A stretch of 12,816 nucleotides of DNA from DAOVDI01 sp965373045 (GTDB taxonomy: Bacteria > Acidobacteriota > Aminicenantia > Aminicenantales > Aminicenantaceae), in the NCBI GenBank assembly GCA_965373045.1, contig CBDVEQ010000060.1, forward strand, positions 1-12,816, in the 5' to 3' direction. The notes under the pieces were generated by a model that had not been told where the DNA came from, did no database searches, and saw nothing but the letters and a program-made list of their open reading frames with translations. The first letter of the stretch is position 1. Each line of letters begins with the position of its first letter. Shown here in pieces: positions 1 through 7,606 of the stretch. The position numbers were made by a program, and so were the translations under genes.

Positions 1-67
1 ATCACGTTCTGTCGGAATTTTAGAGTAACCTGAAAGGGAAAAAATGCCGATAATAAAAATAGTATTA

Positions 68-95
68 AAGGATTCAAGATTTGCCTTGAATCCTT
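68..95. repeat. Perfect 11-bp stem hairpin in leader region
   Basis: AAGGATTCAAG (68-78) is followed by a 6-base loop ATTTGC and then its exact reverse complement CTTGAATCCTT (85-95). No T-run follows on the plus strand, and on the minus strand only a broken T-rich stretch follows, so it is not a classic intrinsic terminator. It lies about 120 bases upstream of the DUF362 gene. It may end transcription of a gene that finishes left of the window, or be an intergenic repeat unit. The stem is directly visible; its role is unknown. Confidence 0.7.
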
Positions 96-217
96 GAACC
101 CTTTGCATCAACAACTGGATTATATATAAGATATTATGTTAGGCTATCGACAGTTTTTATGAATAAAGCAGGTTATATAGTTTCAAAACATATTATTAAT
201 AATTTTGGAGAAATTTG

Positions 218-1261
218 ATGAAAGTTAAAATGAACCGGCGTGAATTTATCAAAAAAAGTTCTTCGGCAGTAGTAGGTGCTGGAATCGCTCTTAATTCCAG
301 GATGTATATTGGCGCTGAACCGGGAAAATCCAGGGTTGTAGAAGTCATGCATTCCGGAGTTGTCAAAGACAAACGAAAAGTAGATGTACAGGCAGTTAAA
401 GAAATGATTAGTATTGGAATAAAAACCTTGACAGGTTCAAAAAATCCTTGGAAGCAGCTTATAAAACCGGAGGATAGGGTAGGGCTCAAGATAAATACTC
501 TCGGCCGTCCAATGCTTTATACGCATCATGAGCTGATCCAGGCCATAGCTGATGAGCTTTTAAATATAGGTGTCAAGGAAAAAAATATCATTATTTGGGA
601 CCGGTTTGAAGGGCATATGAAGAATTCAAATTTTAAATTTAACAATACAGGTGTTGGGATACAATGCTATGGTACAAATTCCCGTGAAAAAGGATTCAGT
701 AGAAACGACATGAATGTGTTTTATGAATCAAGCTTCGACGATCCCGGTAAAAGAGACAGTAATGGAACGATCTCTCCTTTTTCGAAAATATTTACTCAGG
801 ATTGTAACAAGATCATCAACATGGCAATCCTCAAGGATCATACATTGTCTGGTGTCACGCTCTGCCTGAAGAATCTGGCTTACGGAGTTTGTAATAATAA
901 TTACAGATTCCACGGCAAGGAACACATCGGGCCTTTTATTTCGGGATTCTGTGCAATGCCACAAATAAAAGAAAAGGTAGTTCTTCACATAATAGACGGT
1001 CTTGAAGCATGTTTTGACAAGGGACCGGTTCCCAGTAGTCCAAAGGTCTTATATACGCCAAAAACTCTATGGCTTGGTACAGATCCGGTTGCTCTGGATG
1101 CGGTCGGATTTCAGGTGATAGACGCTAAGAGAAAGGATAAAGGTCTTCCTCCTCTGACTCAAACAGGGAGGCCGGTCGACCATATCAAGCTTGCCGCACA
1201 AAAAGGGATCGGCACAGATGATCTTGGTAAGATCAAAATTGATAAGATCAAACTCGGCTAA
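218..1261 (+). CDS. DUF362 domain protein with Tat-type signal
   Basis: Exported protein of 347 residues belonging, by its motifs, to the DUF362 family, whose biochemical role is not settled. The N-terminus reads MNRREFIKKSSSAVVGAGIAL, with twin arginines (residues 7-8) and a short hydrophobic stretch, as in Tat signals for proteins exported folded. Family-typical blocks follow: KPEDRVGLKINTLG (about 85-98), INMAILKDHTLSGVTLCLKN (about 200-220), and LGTDPVALDAVGF near residue 290. Some DUF362 proteins carry a ferredoxin-like CxxCxxC module; none is visible here. The start at ATG 218 is chosen because GGAG (207-210) lies 7 bases before it; a TTG at 215 is an alternative. A weak promoter candidate is TTGCAT (103-108), 16 bases, TATAAG (125-130). 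The next gene begins one base after the stop, so the two are probably co-transcribed and translationally coupled. Confidence 0.85.
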   Translation: MKVKMNRREFIKKSSSAVVGAGIALNSRMYIGAEPGKSRVVEVMHSGVVKDKRKVDVQAVKEMISIGIKTLTGSKNPWKQLIKPEDRVGLKINTLGRPMLYTHHELIQAIADELLNIGVKEKNIIIWDRFEGHMKNSNFKFNNTGVGIQCYGTNSREKGFSRNDMNVFYESSFDDPGKRDSNGTISPFSKIFTQDCNKIINMAILKDHTLSGVTLCLKNLAYGVCNNNYRFHGKEHIGPFISGFCAMPQIKEKVVLHIIDGLEACFDKGPVPSSPKVLYTPKTLWLGTDPVALDAVGFQVIDAKRKDKGLPPLTQTGRPVDHIKLAAQKGIGTDDLGKIKIDKIKLG

Positions 1262-1262
1262 A

Positions 1263-2801
1263 ATGGTTCATTCACAAATGTTGAGTTTCAATCAAGGCTT
1301 TAATAACGAAAAATATCTGGAAAAACAGACTGCATCAATCATAGAAAGAGTTAAACTTTTTATTAACAAATTATATCTTGAATTTGGAGGGAAGTTACTC
1401 TTTGATTTTCATGCCTCAAGAGTGCTGCCAGGCTACGATCCAAATATCAAGATGCGGCTTCTGCAAAATTTAAAGGATGAAGCCGAAATTTTACTTTGTA
1501 TATATGCTGGAGATATTGAACGCAAAAAAATCAGAGCGGATTTTGGAATCACTTACGATGCGGATGCAATGAAGCTGATTGATGATTTGCGGGAATGGGG
1601 GCTTCAAATTTCATGTGTGATCATTACTCGATTCAATGGCCAACCTTCTGCGACAATATTTAAAAACAAGCTAGAACATCGGGGGGTCAGAGTTGTGTTC
1701 CACAAATTTACAAAAGGATACCCCTCTGATATCGACGTTGTTGTAAGTGACGAAGGATATGGAGAAAATGAGTATATTCCTGTCAAAAAACCTCTCACAA
1801 TAGTGACAGGTCCAGGACCTGGAAGCGGTAAACTGGCAACATGTCTATCTCAGATGTATCATGATTGTAAACATGGAATTAAGTCAGGTTATGCAAAATT
1901 CGAGACGTTTCCTATTTGGAATATAGATTTAAAACACCCGGTCAATGTTGCTTACGAAGCTGCTACGGCAGATATTGGAGATTATAATCTTATCGATCCA
2001 TTTCATATGGAAGCCTACGGTAAATCAGCAGTTAATTATAATCGGGATGTAGAAGTATTTCCTGTACTAGAGCGAATCATGGAAAAATTAATTGGCTCAA
2101 AGTTTATTTATCAATCACCGACCGATATGGGGGTCAATAACGCCAGAGAAGGAATTATGGATGACAACATTGTGCGCGAAGCTGCAAAACAAGAAGTCAT
2201 TCGAAGATTTTTTCGCTATAACTGCGAATATGTGATGGGCTTTATAGAAAAAAAAGTGGTCGAGAAGATTGAAACACTCATGAAAGACCTGAAAGTTAAG
2301 CCTGAAGATCGCCGCGTCGTCAAACCGGCAAGAAATGCTGCTATGGATGCAAGTCAAAGAGAAAAAGGAAATAAAGGCATATTTTGTGGGGCAGCTATTG
2401 AACTTAAAAATGGCACAATTATCACAGGAAGCAATTCCCCGCTGATGCATTCAGCATCGAGCCTTATAATAAAGGCGATAAAAAAAGATGCAAAAATCCC
2501 CGATGAAGTCCGTCTATTACCAAAAGATGTCATAGAATCAATAGGCAGCCTTAAAAAGAATATTCTGCAGTCTAAAACAGTAAGCCTGGATTTGGAAGAA
2601 ACTCTGATCGCTCTTAGTATAAGCGCTACCTCTAATACTGCAGCCAAACAGGCGATCAATAGACTGAAAGAGCTAAGAGGATGCGAGGTTCACATGACTC
2701 ATATGCCTACACCTGGCGACGAGGCAGGATTAAAACGGTTAGGCGTTAACTTAACGAGTGAACCAAATTTTATAACACGAAATCTTTTTCCCGTATATTA
2801 A
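1263..2801 (+). CDS. DUF1846 / UPF0371 family protein
   Basis: Cytoplasmic protein of 512 residues recognised as DUF1846 (UPF0371), a family of roughly 500 residues that is conserved but functionally uncharacterised. Visible hallmarks are the opening GFNNEKYLEKQ (about 12-22), LLFDFHASRVLPGYDP (45-60), and the glycine-rich loop TGPGPGSGKLATCLSQMYHD (182-201), which resembles a nucleotide-binding P-loop; nucleotide binding is an inference. Other conserved-looking blocks are SPTDMGVNNAREGI (285-298) and ITGSNSPLMHSASSLIIKA toward the C-terminus. There is no signal peptide or membrane segment. ATG 1263 starts one base after the upstream TAA, suggesting coupled translation; ATG 1278 (MLSFNQGFNNEKY) would put the start closer to the family's usual N-terminus. 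Neither has a clear Shine-Dalgarno site. The 3' end lies 16 bases from the convergent recN stop, with no terminator visible between them. Confidence 0.88.
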   Translation: MVHSQMLSFNQGFNNEKYLEKQTASIIERVKLFINKLYLEFGGKLLFDFHASRVLPGYDPNIKMRLLQNLKDEAEILLCIYAGDIERKKIRADFGITYDADAMKLIDDLREWGLQISCVIITRFNGQPSATIFKNKLEHRGVRVVFHKFTKGYPSDIDVVVSDEGYGENEYIPVKKPLTIVTGPGPGSGKLATCLSQMYHDCKHGIKSGYAKFETFPIWNIDLKHPVNVAYEAATADIGDYNLIDPFHMEAYGKSAVNYNRDVEVFPVLERIMEKLIGSKFIYQSPTDMGVNNAREGIMDDNIVREAAKQEVIRRFFRYNCEYVMGFIEKKVVEKIETLMKDLKVKPEDRRVVKPARNAAMDASQREKGNKGIFCGAAIELKNGTIITGSNSPLMHSASSLIIKAIKKDAKIPDEVRLLPKDVIESIGSLKKNILQSKTVSLDLEETLIALSISATSNTAAKQAINRLKELRGCEVHMTHMPTPGDEAGLKRLGVNLTSEPNFITRNLFPVY

Positions 2802-2817
2802 GAGGATAATCTAGGGA

Positions 2818-4497
2818 TCATTCTCTGTGAAGAGAAACAGCGTTCTGCTCCAACATCTCTCTGGCATTTTGGCGGGATGTTGTTGTAACACGGCTTCCTG
2901 AGATCAACCGGGCGATTTCTTCGACACGTTCATCTAAAGTCAATTTTTTTATGGTCGTATAGGTTCGTTCTTTTTTTATGGTTTTATCGATACGATAGTG
3001 ATGTTCTGCATAGGATGCGATCTGGGGCAGATGTGTGATACAGATCACCTGATTTTCTTTAGCCAGACTTTTCAGTTTAAGGGCGACAAAATCCGCGATC
3101 TTTCCTCCTATTCCGGAATCTATCTCATCAAAGATCAAAGTTTTGGAATAACCTTTTTCTTTGCCAATGGATTTTAATGCCAGCATTATCCGGGAAAGTT
3201 CCCCTCCTGAAGCGATTTTTCGAAGTGGTTTCAGATCTTCTCCGGGATTCGGGCTGATAAGAAACTCGACATCTTCGGTCCCTGTATCCTTGATGTTTGA
3301 GATGATGTCGTTCTGGTCGTTCCTGGGGATGATATCGATCTTTACTTTGGCTTTAGTCATACCTAGGAAGCTGATCTCTCGTTCGATGTTCTGTTCCAGT
3401 TTGCGGGCGTTTTTTATCCTTTCAACCCGCATTTTTTCAGCTATTTTGTAATAATCTAGGGTTTTTTCGCGAATGGAAATTTCCAGCTCCTCCAATTTTT
3501 CCTGGCTGTGGCTGAGATCTTCCTGTTCACTTTTACATTTTTCAAGGTGAATGAGTATCTCGTTGATGTTCGCCCCATATTTTCGTTTGAGTTTTTCGAT
3601 CTGGCTCAACCGTTCTTCGATGGATTCAAGTTTTTCAGGAGAAGAGCTTTGTTTTTCTTTAAAAGTCACCAGAAAATCGGATAGTTCGCGTACTGTGATG
3701 GATAACTGGTCCAAATTTTTCTGAGTATCCTTGAAGAATGTATGATATTCCTCCAGCTCTCGGATGACTTCTTGGAGCCGCGAAAGCTGAGGCAGGATAG
3801 AGTTTTCCCGGTCATAGGAAAGGTTCAGAGACTCTGAAATTAGATTATTGATTTTTTCCACATTCTTAAGGATATTCCGTTCCTGAAGGATCTCCTCATC
3901 CTCACCGGATAACAATCCCGCCTCTTCGATCTCGGTGATCTGGAATTGTAGGAAATCCAATCGTTGTACTCTTTCTTTCTCCCTGTTCTCAAGGTCGCGT
4001 TTTTCCCGAAGAATCCTGCGTAATTCCTGGGCTATCAGCCCGATTTCTTGCCTTATCATCATCGTTTCAGCGTAAAGGTCGAGATAGTCGAGCTGATTTT
4101 CGGTCTTGCGCAGAAAAACATGATCATTCTGGCCGTAGATATCCACCAGATCATTTCCACGTTCTTTGAGGATCTTAACAGGAACAAGGGTTCCGTTAAA
4201 ATACCCGCGGCCCGATCCTTGACCTGAGAGGATTCTCTGTACGAATATTTCAGAATCTTCTTTATTAGAAAAAAGTGAGGCCTGTCTGGAAAGGAATACT
4301 CCTTCAACTGAAATCTGTTTTTCGCCAGTACGGATCATTTCTTTGGACCCTTTTTCCCCAAGGATCAGTCTGATACCGTCGATAAGAATGGATTTTCCTG
4401 CTCCTGTTTCTCCGGTAAAAATAGTAAATCCTGGTTTCAAAGCAAGTTCAATGTTTTCAATTGTTGCCAGGTTATGAATACAAAGAGATTTCAGCAT
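2818..4497 (-). CDS. recN: DNA repair ATPase RecN
   Basis: SMC-like ATPase of double-strand break repair; known family members bind DNA ends and sister chromatids and work in RecA-dependent recombination. The 559 residues match the family's usual length of about 550. Walker A is GETGAGKS (29-36). A long coiled-coil region rich in Glu, Lys, Leu and Gln occupies roughly residues 150-370. The ABC signature SGGELSRIMLALK starts at 430, Walker B is LIFDEIDSGIGGK (454-466), and the CITHLPQIA loop begins at 486. All ATPase motifs are intact. Start ATG 4497 gives the canonical MLKSLCIHNLATIE opening; no strong Shine-Dalgarno site precedes it. It is the last and most separated of the co-directional minus-strand genes, 104 bases below the protease, with its own AT-rich leader holding several TATAAT hexamers, so separate transcription is likely. 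Confidence 0.96.
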   Translation of the reverse strand: MLKSLCIHNLATIENIELALKPGFTIFTGETGAGKSILIDGIRLILGEKGSKEMIRTGEKQISVEGVFLSRQASLFSNKEDSEIFVQRILSGQGSGRGYFNGTLVPVKILKERGNDLVDIYGQNDHVFLRKTENQLDYLDLYAETMMIRQEIGLIAQELRRILREKRDLENREKERVQRLDFLQFQITEIEEAGLLSGEDEEILQERNILKNVEKINNLISESLNLSYDRENSILPQLSRLQEVIRELEEYHTFFKDTQKNLDQLSITVRELSDFLVTFKEKQSSSPEKLESIEERLSQIEKLKRKYGANINEILIHLEKCKSEQEDLSHSQEKLEELEISIREKTLDYYKIAEKMRVERIKNARKLEQNIEREISFLGMTKAKVKIDIIPRNDQNDIISNIKDTGTEDVEFLISPNPGEDLKPLRKIASGGELSRIMLALKSIGKEKGYSKTLIFDEIDSGIGGKIADFVALKLKSLAKENQVICITHLPQIASYAEHHYRIDKTIKKERTYTTIKKLTLDERVEEIARLISGSRVTTTSRQNAREMLEQNAVSLHRE

Positions 4498-4518
4498 AAA
4501 TGATATCTATCCATTTCC

Positions 4519-4566
4519 ATTATATCTTAAGCAAGTATTAGAATCTTAACAATTATACAGATTATA
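4519..4566 (-). promoter_or_regulatory. Candidate recN promoter region, three TATAAT boxes
   Basis: On the minus strand, the consensus -10 hexamer TATAAT occurs three times in the gap before recN, at 4566-4561, 4557-4552 and 4524-4519. No good -35 element stands at 16-18 bases from any of them, so the real start cannot be picked. A partial LexA-like half site CTGT (4560-4557) overlaps the second box without a matching ACAG arm. The AT-rich character and repeated -10 boxes support a promoter for recN somewhere here. Confidence 0.4.
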
Positions 4567-4601
4567 ACGAAATAGAGAAAGTATTTAGCTCAGTAAGCTG
4601 T

Positions 4602-5951
4602 TCACTTGATCTTGATAGGGGCCAGGGCTTTTTCCATATTGATCCGGCCGTAACCGATATATTCATCCAATCCAGGGTATTCATTCTGGTTGACGTCATC
4701 CGCTGTGTACCGGATGATGTTCATGATGTCTTTTGGTAACAGCCAGGGTTTGATGGATTTGATCAACGCGGCAAGTCCGGAAACATGAGATACGGATGCC
4801 GAGGTTCCGGAGCCATAGCCGTAGGGAAGAGAACTCTCCCCAAAATACCATGTCGGAACACAGCTCAAGATGTGTTCGCCAGGTGCAGCCACGTCGATTT
4901 GAAGGCCGAAGTTGGACCATGTTGTCCTGATATCATTGTAGTCTGTTGCGGCAACTGCCAGAACATAGTCGTCATAAGCGGCGGGATATATAACGGGTCC
5001 TGTGTCATTTCCAGCGGCAGCAGCGATAAGCACCCCTTTTTGATAGGCATTTTCCAATGCGTCGTTCAAAGCATATGATGGCGCATCACCTCCGATACTC
5101 ATATTGATGATGTCCACTCCCTGGCCGGCTGCCCAGGTAATGGCTTCGATCATCCAGGTGTAAAGCCCTGTGCCGTCATCATCGATCACTTTGATCGGGA
5201 GAATTCTACAGTTCCAGGAGACTCCTGCTATTCCTTCTTGATTGTTTGTGTCTGCGGCAATAATACCGGAAATAAAAGTTCCGTGGTAGTAGTCGTCTGT
5301 AGCATCCCAATCATCATTGACAAAATCGCGGCCACGCGAAATAATTTTTTCACTGAGATCCGTGTGATCAAAATCCACCCCAGAGTCGATAACTGCAATA
5401 ACGATGTCTTGATTACCCTTGGTTTCTTCCCATGCTTCCGGAGCATTGATGTCGGCCAGGTTTTTTCCCTGAGGGCTCCCGGGAACACTCCCGATGACCT
5501 GACCTGTATTGTGAAGGGCATATTGGTATTGAAAAAGGGTATCATTAGGTGTGGCGAGGATATGAGTCTTATAATTGGGCTCAGCATATTCAATGTCTGG
5601 ATTTTGCTCGAGCAGGGACAGCATTTCTTCCACTGTGTAGTCAGATGGGATCTGGACTTGAAAGACATCGATTTCCGGGATTTGCCGGAGAGGCTTTACC
5701 CTGTAAAAAGACCATGCAGATGATACCTGGTGAAGAGCGATGCTGGACTTAAACTTAATCAGGACTTGATCCGCAGCATATTGAGACCCGGGCGGTGGAT
5801 GAATATGGTCTTTGTTGATTGACGGGATTTTATGTCCGGCTTCAAGGTTCCTGAGTGATTTTTTACTGTCCTTTTGATCAAAGCTAAAATTAACTGTGAT
5901 AAAAAGGATATATATGAGAACAGGAATAAAAATGAGTTTTTTTCTTTTCAT
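4602..5951 (-). CDS. Secreted subtilisin-like (S8) serine protease
   Basis: Exported peptidase of 449 residues. A signal peptide (MKRKK then a hydrophobic run to about residue 22, no lipobox) is followed by a fervidolysin/inhibitor I9-like prodomain (about 60-130, with ADQVLIKF and ENPD-like NPDIEYAEPNY), which in the family folds and inhibits the enzyme until processed. The S8 catalytic domain then carries all key residues: Asp189 in AVIDSGVDFDH, His223 in YYHGTFISG, oxyanion-hole Asn315 in AAAAGND, and Ser384 in GSGTSASVSHVSG. It ends soon after the catalytic core, with no sorting or binding domain. Start ATG 5951 is chosen because GGAGGA (5961-5956) sits 4 bases before it; ATG 5963 would overlap that site and add only MEDI. 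It begins 15 bases below the stop of the beta-barrel gene. Catalytic-site flanks differ from the common HGTHVAG and GTSMAAPHVAG. Confidence 0.93.
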   Translation of the reverse strand: MKRKKLIFIPVLIYILFITVNFSFDQKDSKKSLRNLEAGHKIPSINKDHIHPPPGSQYAADQVLIKFKSSIALHQVSSAWSFYRVKPLRQIPEIDVFQVQIPSDYTVEEMLSLLEQNPDIEYAEPNYKTHILATPNDTLFQYQYALHNTGQVIGSVPGSPQGKNLADINAPEAWEETKGNQDIVIAVIDSGVDFDHTDLSEKIISRGRDFVNDDWDATDDYYHGTFISGIIAADTNNQEGIAGVSWNCRILPIKVIDDDGTGLYTWMIEAITWAAGQGVDIINMSIGGDAPSYALNDALENAYQKGVLIAAAAGNDTGPVIYPAAYDDYVLAVAATDYNDIRTTWSNFGLQIDVAAPGEHILSCVPTWYFGESSLPYGYGSGTSASVSHVSGLAALIKSIKPWLLPKDIMNIIRYTADDVNQNEYPGLDEYIGYGRINMEKALAPIKIK

Positions 5952-5955
5952 AATA

Positions 5956-5961
5956 TCCTCC
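5956..5961 (-). promoter_or_regulatory. Shine-Dalgarno site fixing the protease start
   Basis: GGAGGA on the minus strand, 4 bases upstream of ATG 5951. An in-frame ATG at 5963 overlaps its first G, so initiation there would lack this site. This supports the downstream ATG as the real start. Confidence 0.8.
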
Positions 5962-5966
5962 ATACC

Positions 5967-6755
5967 TTAATTAAATGCATAGATGAGTCTGAACATTGAC
6001 CCAAAATCTAAATTTTTAAAATCCGAGTGCGGCATCAGAATCCCTTCCGCTTTAACCGTCAGATTCCGGGAAATCTCATAAATGCATCCGACACTCAGGC
6101 TCAGATCGCTCCTGCCTTTTAGACTTTTTTCTTCCGAACCGGTCAGATCCTGTATGGTTTCGTCCATTTTGAATTTGCCCCACAGCTTGTTGTAGCTGAT
6201 ATTCACATAGGGAAGAAAATAGGCAAAACCTGTATAAGTGAAAACAGGGCCGACCTGAACGATCAGAAAGGAAGGTTTTCCCTCTGCTGTTCCCTCCACA
6301 CTCAGACCTGGGATATCCCAGGTCTGTTTTAAGCCCATTGAATAATAAATCCGGCTGGAGATATCCATTTCAAAATTCCTCAGTCTCAGGATATTCATAT
6401 TTAGATCTAGCCCTCCAATTAAACCTCCGATCGATCCGACATCCAGCTCAAGTGAGACAGGAATAGAACGAAATGTCATTGAGTTGAAGTTGGAAATCGA
6501 ATAACCCAAGATCGCCGTAATGGAAAATCCATCATTGATCTCAAATTCCGTATTCAGGGTTAGAAAAAAGCATTTTATTCTGCTGGTGGTGTCTTCACCT
6601 TCTGCCCTGACCGTTCTTGAAAAATAATCAAGCCCGATCCCTGAGTTGATCTTGATATCGGACAGCAAGCTCTGTTCAGGGTGTTGTGAAAAAATTAATC
6701 CAGACAAAAACATCAGGATAAGAAGTCCAATACAAAATGTTTTAATCTTAAACAT
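5967..6755 (-). CDS. Putative outer-membrane beta-barrel protein
   Basis: I do not recognise a named family. The 262-residue product begins with a clear signal peptide (MFKIKTFCIGLLILMFLSG, cleavage probably near FSQ, residues 23-24). The rest is rich in alternating polar and hydrophobic stretches with many aromatic and glycine residues, such as IKINSGIGLDYFSR, FSITAILGYSISNFN, FAYFLPYVNISYNKLWG and LSLSVGCIYEISRNLTVKAEG. That pattern fits eight or more antiparallel strands of a small outer-membrane barrel, an inference from composition only. Start ATG 6755 is chosen over ATG 6776 because AGGAGG (6766-6761) lies 5 bases before it. It sits between bamD and the subtilase in the operon, so it could be a BamD-dependent substrate. 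A perfect 24-bp palindrome lies inside the gene at 6303-6326. Confidence 0.75.
   Translation of the reverse strand: MFKIKTFCIGLLILMFLSGLIFSQHPEQSLLSDIKINSGIGLDYFSRTVRAEGEDTTSRIKCFFLTLNTEFEINDGFSITAILGYSISNFNSMTFRSIPVSLELDVGSIGGLIGGLDLNMNILRLRNFEMDISSRIYYSMGLKQTWDIPGLSVEGTAEGKPSFLIVQVGPVFTYTGFAYFLPYVNISYNKLWGKFKMDETIQDLTGSEEKSLKGRSDLSLSVGCIYEISRNLTVKAEGILMPHSDFKNLDFGSMFRLIYAFN
6303..6326. repeat. Perfect 24-bp palindrome inside beta-barrel gene
   Basis: CAGACCTGGGAT (6303-6314) is followed directly by its exact reverse complement ATCCCAGGTCTG (6315-6326), centred on GATATC. It covers exactly eight in-frame codons of the minus-strand gene (Gln-Thr-Trp-Asp-Ile-Pro-Gly-Leu). On the plus strand it is followed by TTTT. 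It could fold into a strong hairpin in RNA or serve as a symmetric protein-binding site; function is unknown. Confidence 0.9.
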
Positions 6756-6760
6756 AAATT

Positions 6761-6766
6761 CCTCCT
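6761..6766 (-). promoter_or_regulatory. Shine-Dalgarno site fixing the beta-barrel gene start
   Basis: AGGAGG on the minus strand, 5 bases before ATG 6755. It lies within the extra codons that a start at ATG 6776 would add, and the downstream start places the basic MFKIK directly ahead of the signal-peptide core. Confidence 0.8.
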
Positions 6767-6794
6767 GTATAACCAAAATAAGCTGTGCGGTAAT

Positions 6795-7583
6795 TCACTT
6801 TTTATCTGAGTTCTTCCGGCTGATTTCCTCCATTCGTTTTTGAGCTTTTTTTGCGAGTTTGCTTTTAGGGTAATCTGTGATGAGTTTAGTGAAAAAAGGA
6901 ATACTTTCTTCATAGAGTTCTGCTCTAAAATTGGAATCACCGATATAGAAATAGACCTTGTCCATCTCAGAATATTCGATATAATTGTTAAGAATATCAT
7001 TTAGGCGGTTGATAGCCGCTTTATATACCTTGATTTTGTAATAGTATTTGGCGATGCTGAGGACATGTTTAGCCAGATATTCCTCGCATTCTTTGATCTT
7101 TGCCCTTGTGTCTTTGGCTTCCTCACTCTCCGGATAAATGGTGATAACTTTCTTTAATTCTGTTAAAGCCTGGCGAGTGTTTGTCTGATCCCTTCCCGGT
7201 TTCAATTTTTTCTTAAAAAAGGAAAGAGCTATCTGATATTGTGCATAGGATGCTGATGGGGAGTATGGGTAGAGAGAGATAAATTCTCTGTATTCCGATG
7301 CCGCGATGAACATATTGCCTTCATCTCCCTTTTTGAAATATGAATCGGCAATAGCCAGTTTTGCCCTTTGTGCATAAAAACTTTTAGGAAAAGAATCAAT
7401 GATCTGTCTGAAATACAAACGTGCTTTTTCAGGGTTTTTTTTGACATGTTCTTGGCCAATATTGTAAAGCTGTTCGTCGGAAGAGGCGATATCTGGATTT
7501 ATCTCCACTTTTTTGTCCTTGCAGGCAGACATCATCACCAGGGCAAGTAGAGTGACTAGTATCAGGAATGTATGTTTTTTCAT
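6795..7583 (-). CDS. bamD: Outer-membrane assembly lipoprotein BamD (YfiO)
   Basis: Lipoprotein of the BAM complex, which with BamA inserts beta-barrel proteins into the outer membrane from the periplasmic side. The 262 residues (family about 240-280) begin with a lipoprotein signal MKKHTFLILVTLLALVMMSAC, with lipidation expected at Cys21. TPR-like helical repeats follow, including LYNIGQEHVKKNPEKARLYF, FIAASEYREFISLYPYSPSA and YEESIPFFTKLITDYPKSKL. The block PGRDQTNTRQALTELKKVI matches the R-DQ-T--A signature of BamD. Start ATG 7583 has AAGGAA (7595-7590) 6 bases upstream; the in-frame ATG 7640 would overlap the preceding epimerase gene and push the lipobox too deep. It follows the epimerase by 23 bases and precedes the beta-barrel gene by 39 bases. 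A general TPR lipoprotein is the only real alternative. Confidence 0.87.
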   Translation of the reverse strand: MKKHTFLILVTLLALVMMSACKDKKVEINPDIASSDEQLYNIGQEHVKKNPEKARLYFRQIIDSFPKSFYAQRAKLAIADSYFKKGDEGNMFIAASEYREFISLYPYSPSASYAQYQIALSFFKKKLKPGRDQTNTRQALTELKKVITIYPESEEAKDTRAKIKECEEYLAKHVLSIAKYYYKIKVYKAAINRLNDILNNYIEYSEMDKVYFYIGDSNFRAELYEESIPFFTKLITDYPKSKLAKKAQKRMEEISRKNSDKK

Positions 7584-7606
7584 GGTGTTTTCCTTGCTAT
7601 TAAACG

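Noticed and set aside
1..33. Tail of an upstream plus-strand gene
   Set aside because: All three plus frames are open from the edge and stop by base 33, so a short C-terminal tail is possible, but nothing identifies it.
44..97. Tiny plus-strand ORF (ATG 44, about 17 codons) behind an AAAGGG stretch
   Set aside because: Very short, runs through the hairpin, and no homology can be recognised.
1807..1821. Odd palindrome CAGGTCC-A-GGACCTG
   Set aside because: It encodes part of the Gly-Pro-Gly-Pro loop of the DUF1846 protein, and a match of this length is expected about once by chance in a window of this size.
4545..4562. LexA (SOS) box upstream of recN
   Set aside because: Only a CTGT half site is present; at the required spacing the other arm reads TAAG, not ACAG.
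5238..5723. Plus-strand open frame of 161 codons
   Set aside because: Fully antisense to the subtilase, whose catalytic motifs are intact; the translated residues show no recognisable domain and no ribosome binding site stands out.
6303..6330. Palindrome plus TTTT as a plus-strand intrinsic terminator
   Set aside because: No plus-strand gene lies upstream; both flanks are minus-strand coding sequence, and the T-run is only four bases. Kept as an unexplained palindrome instead.
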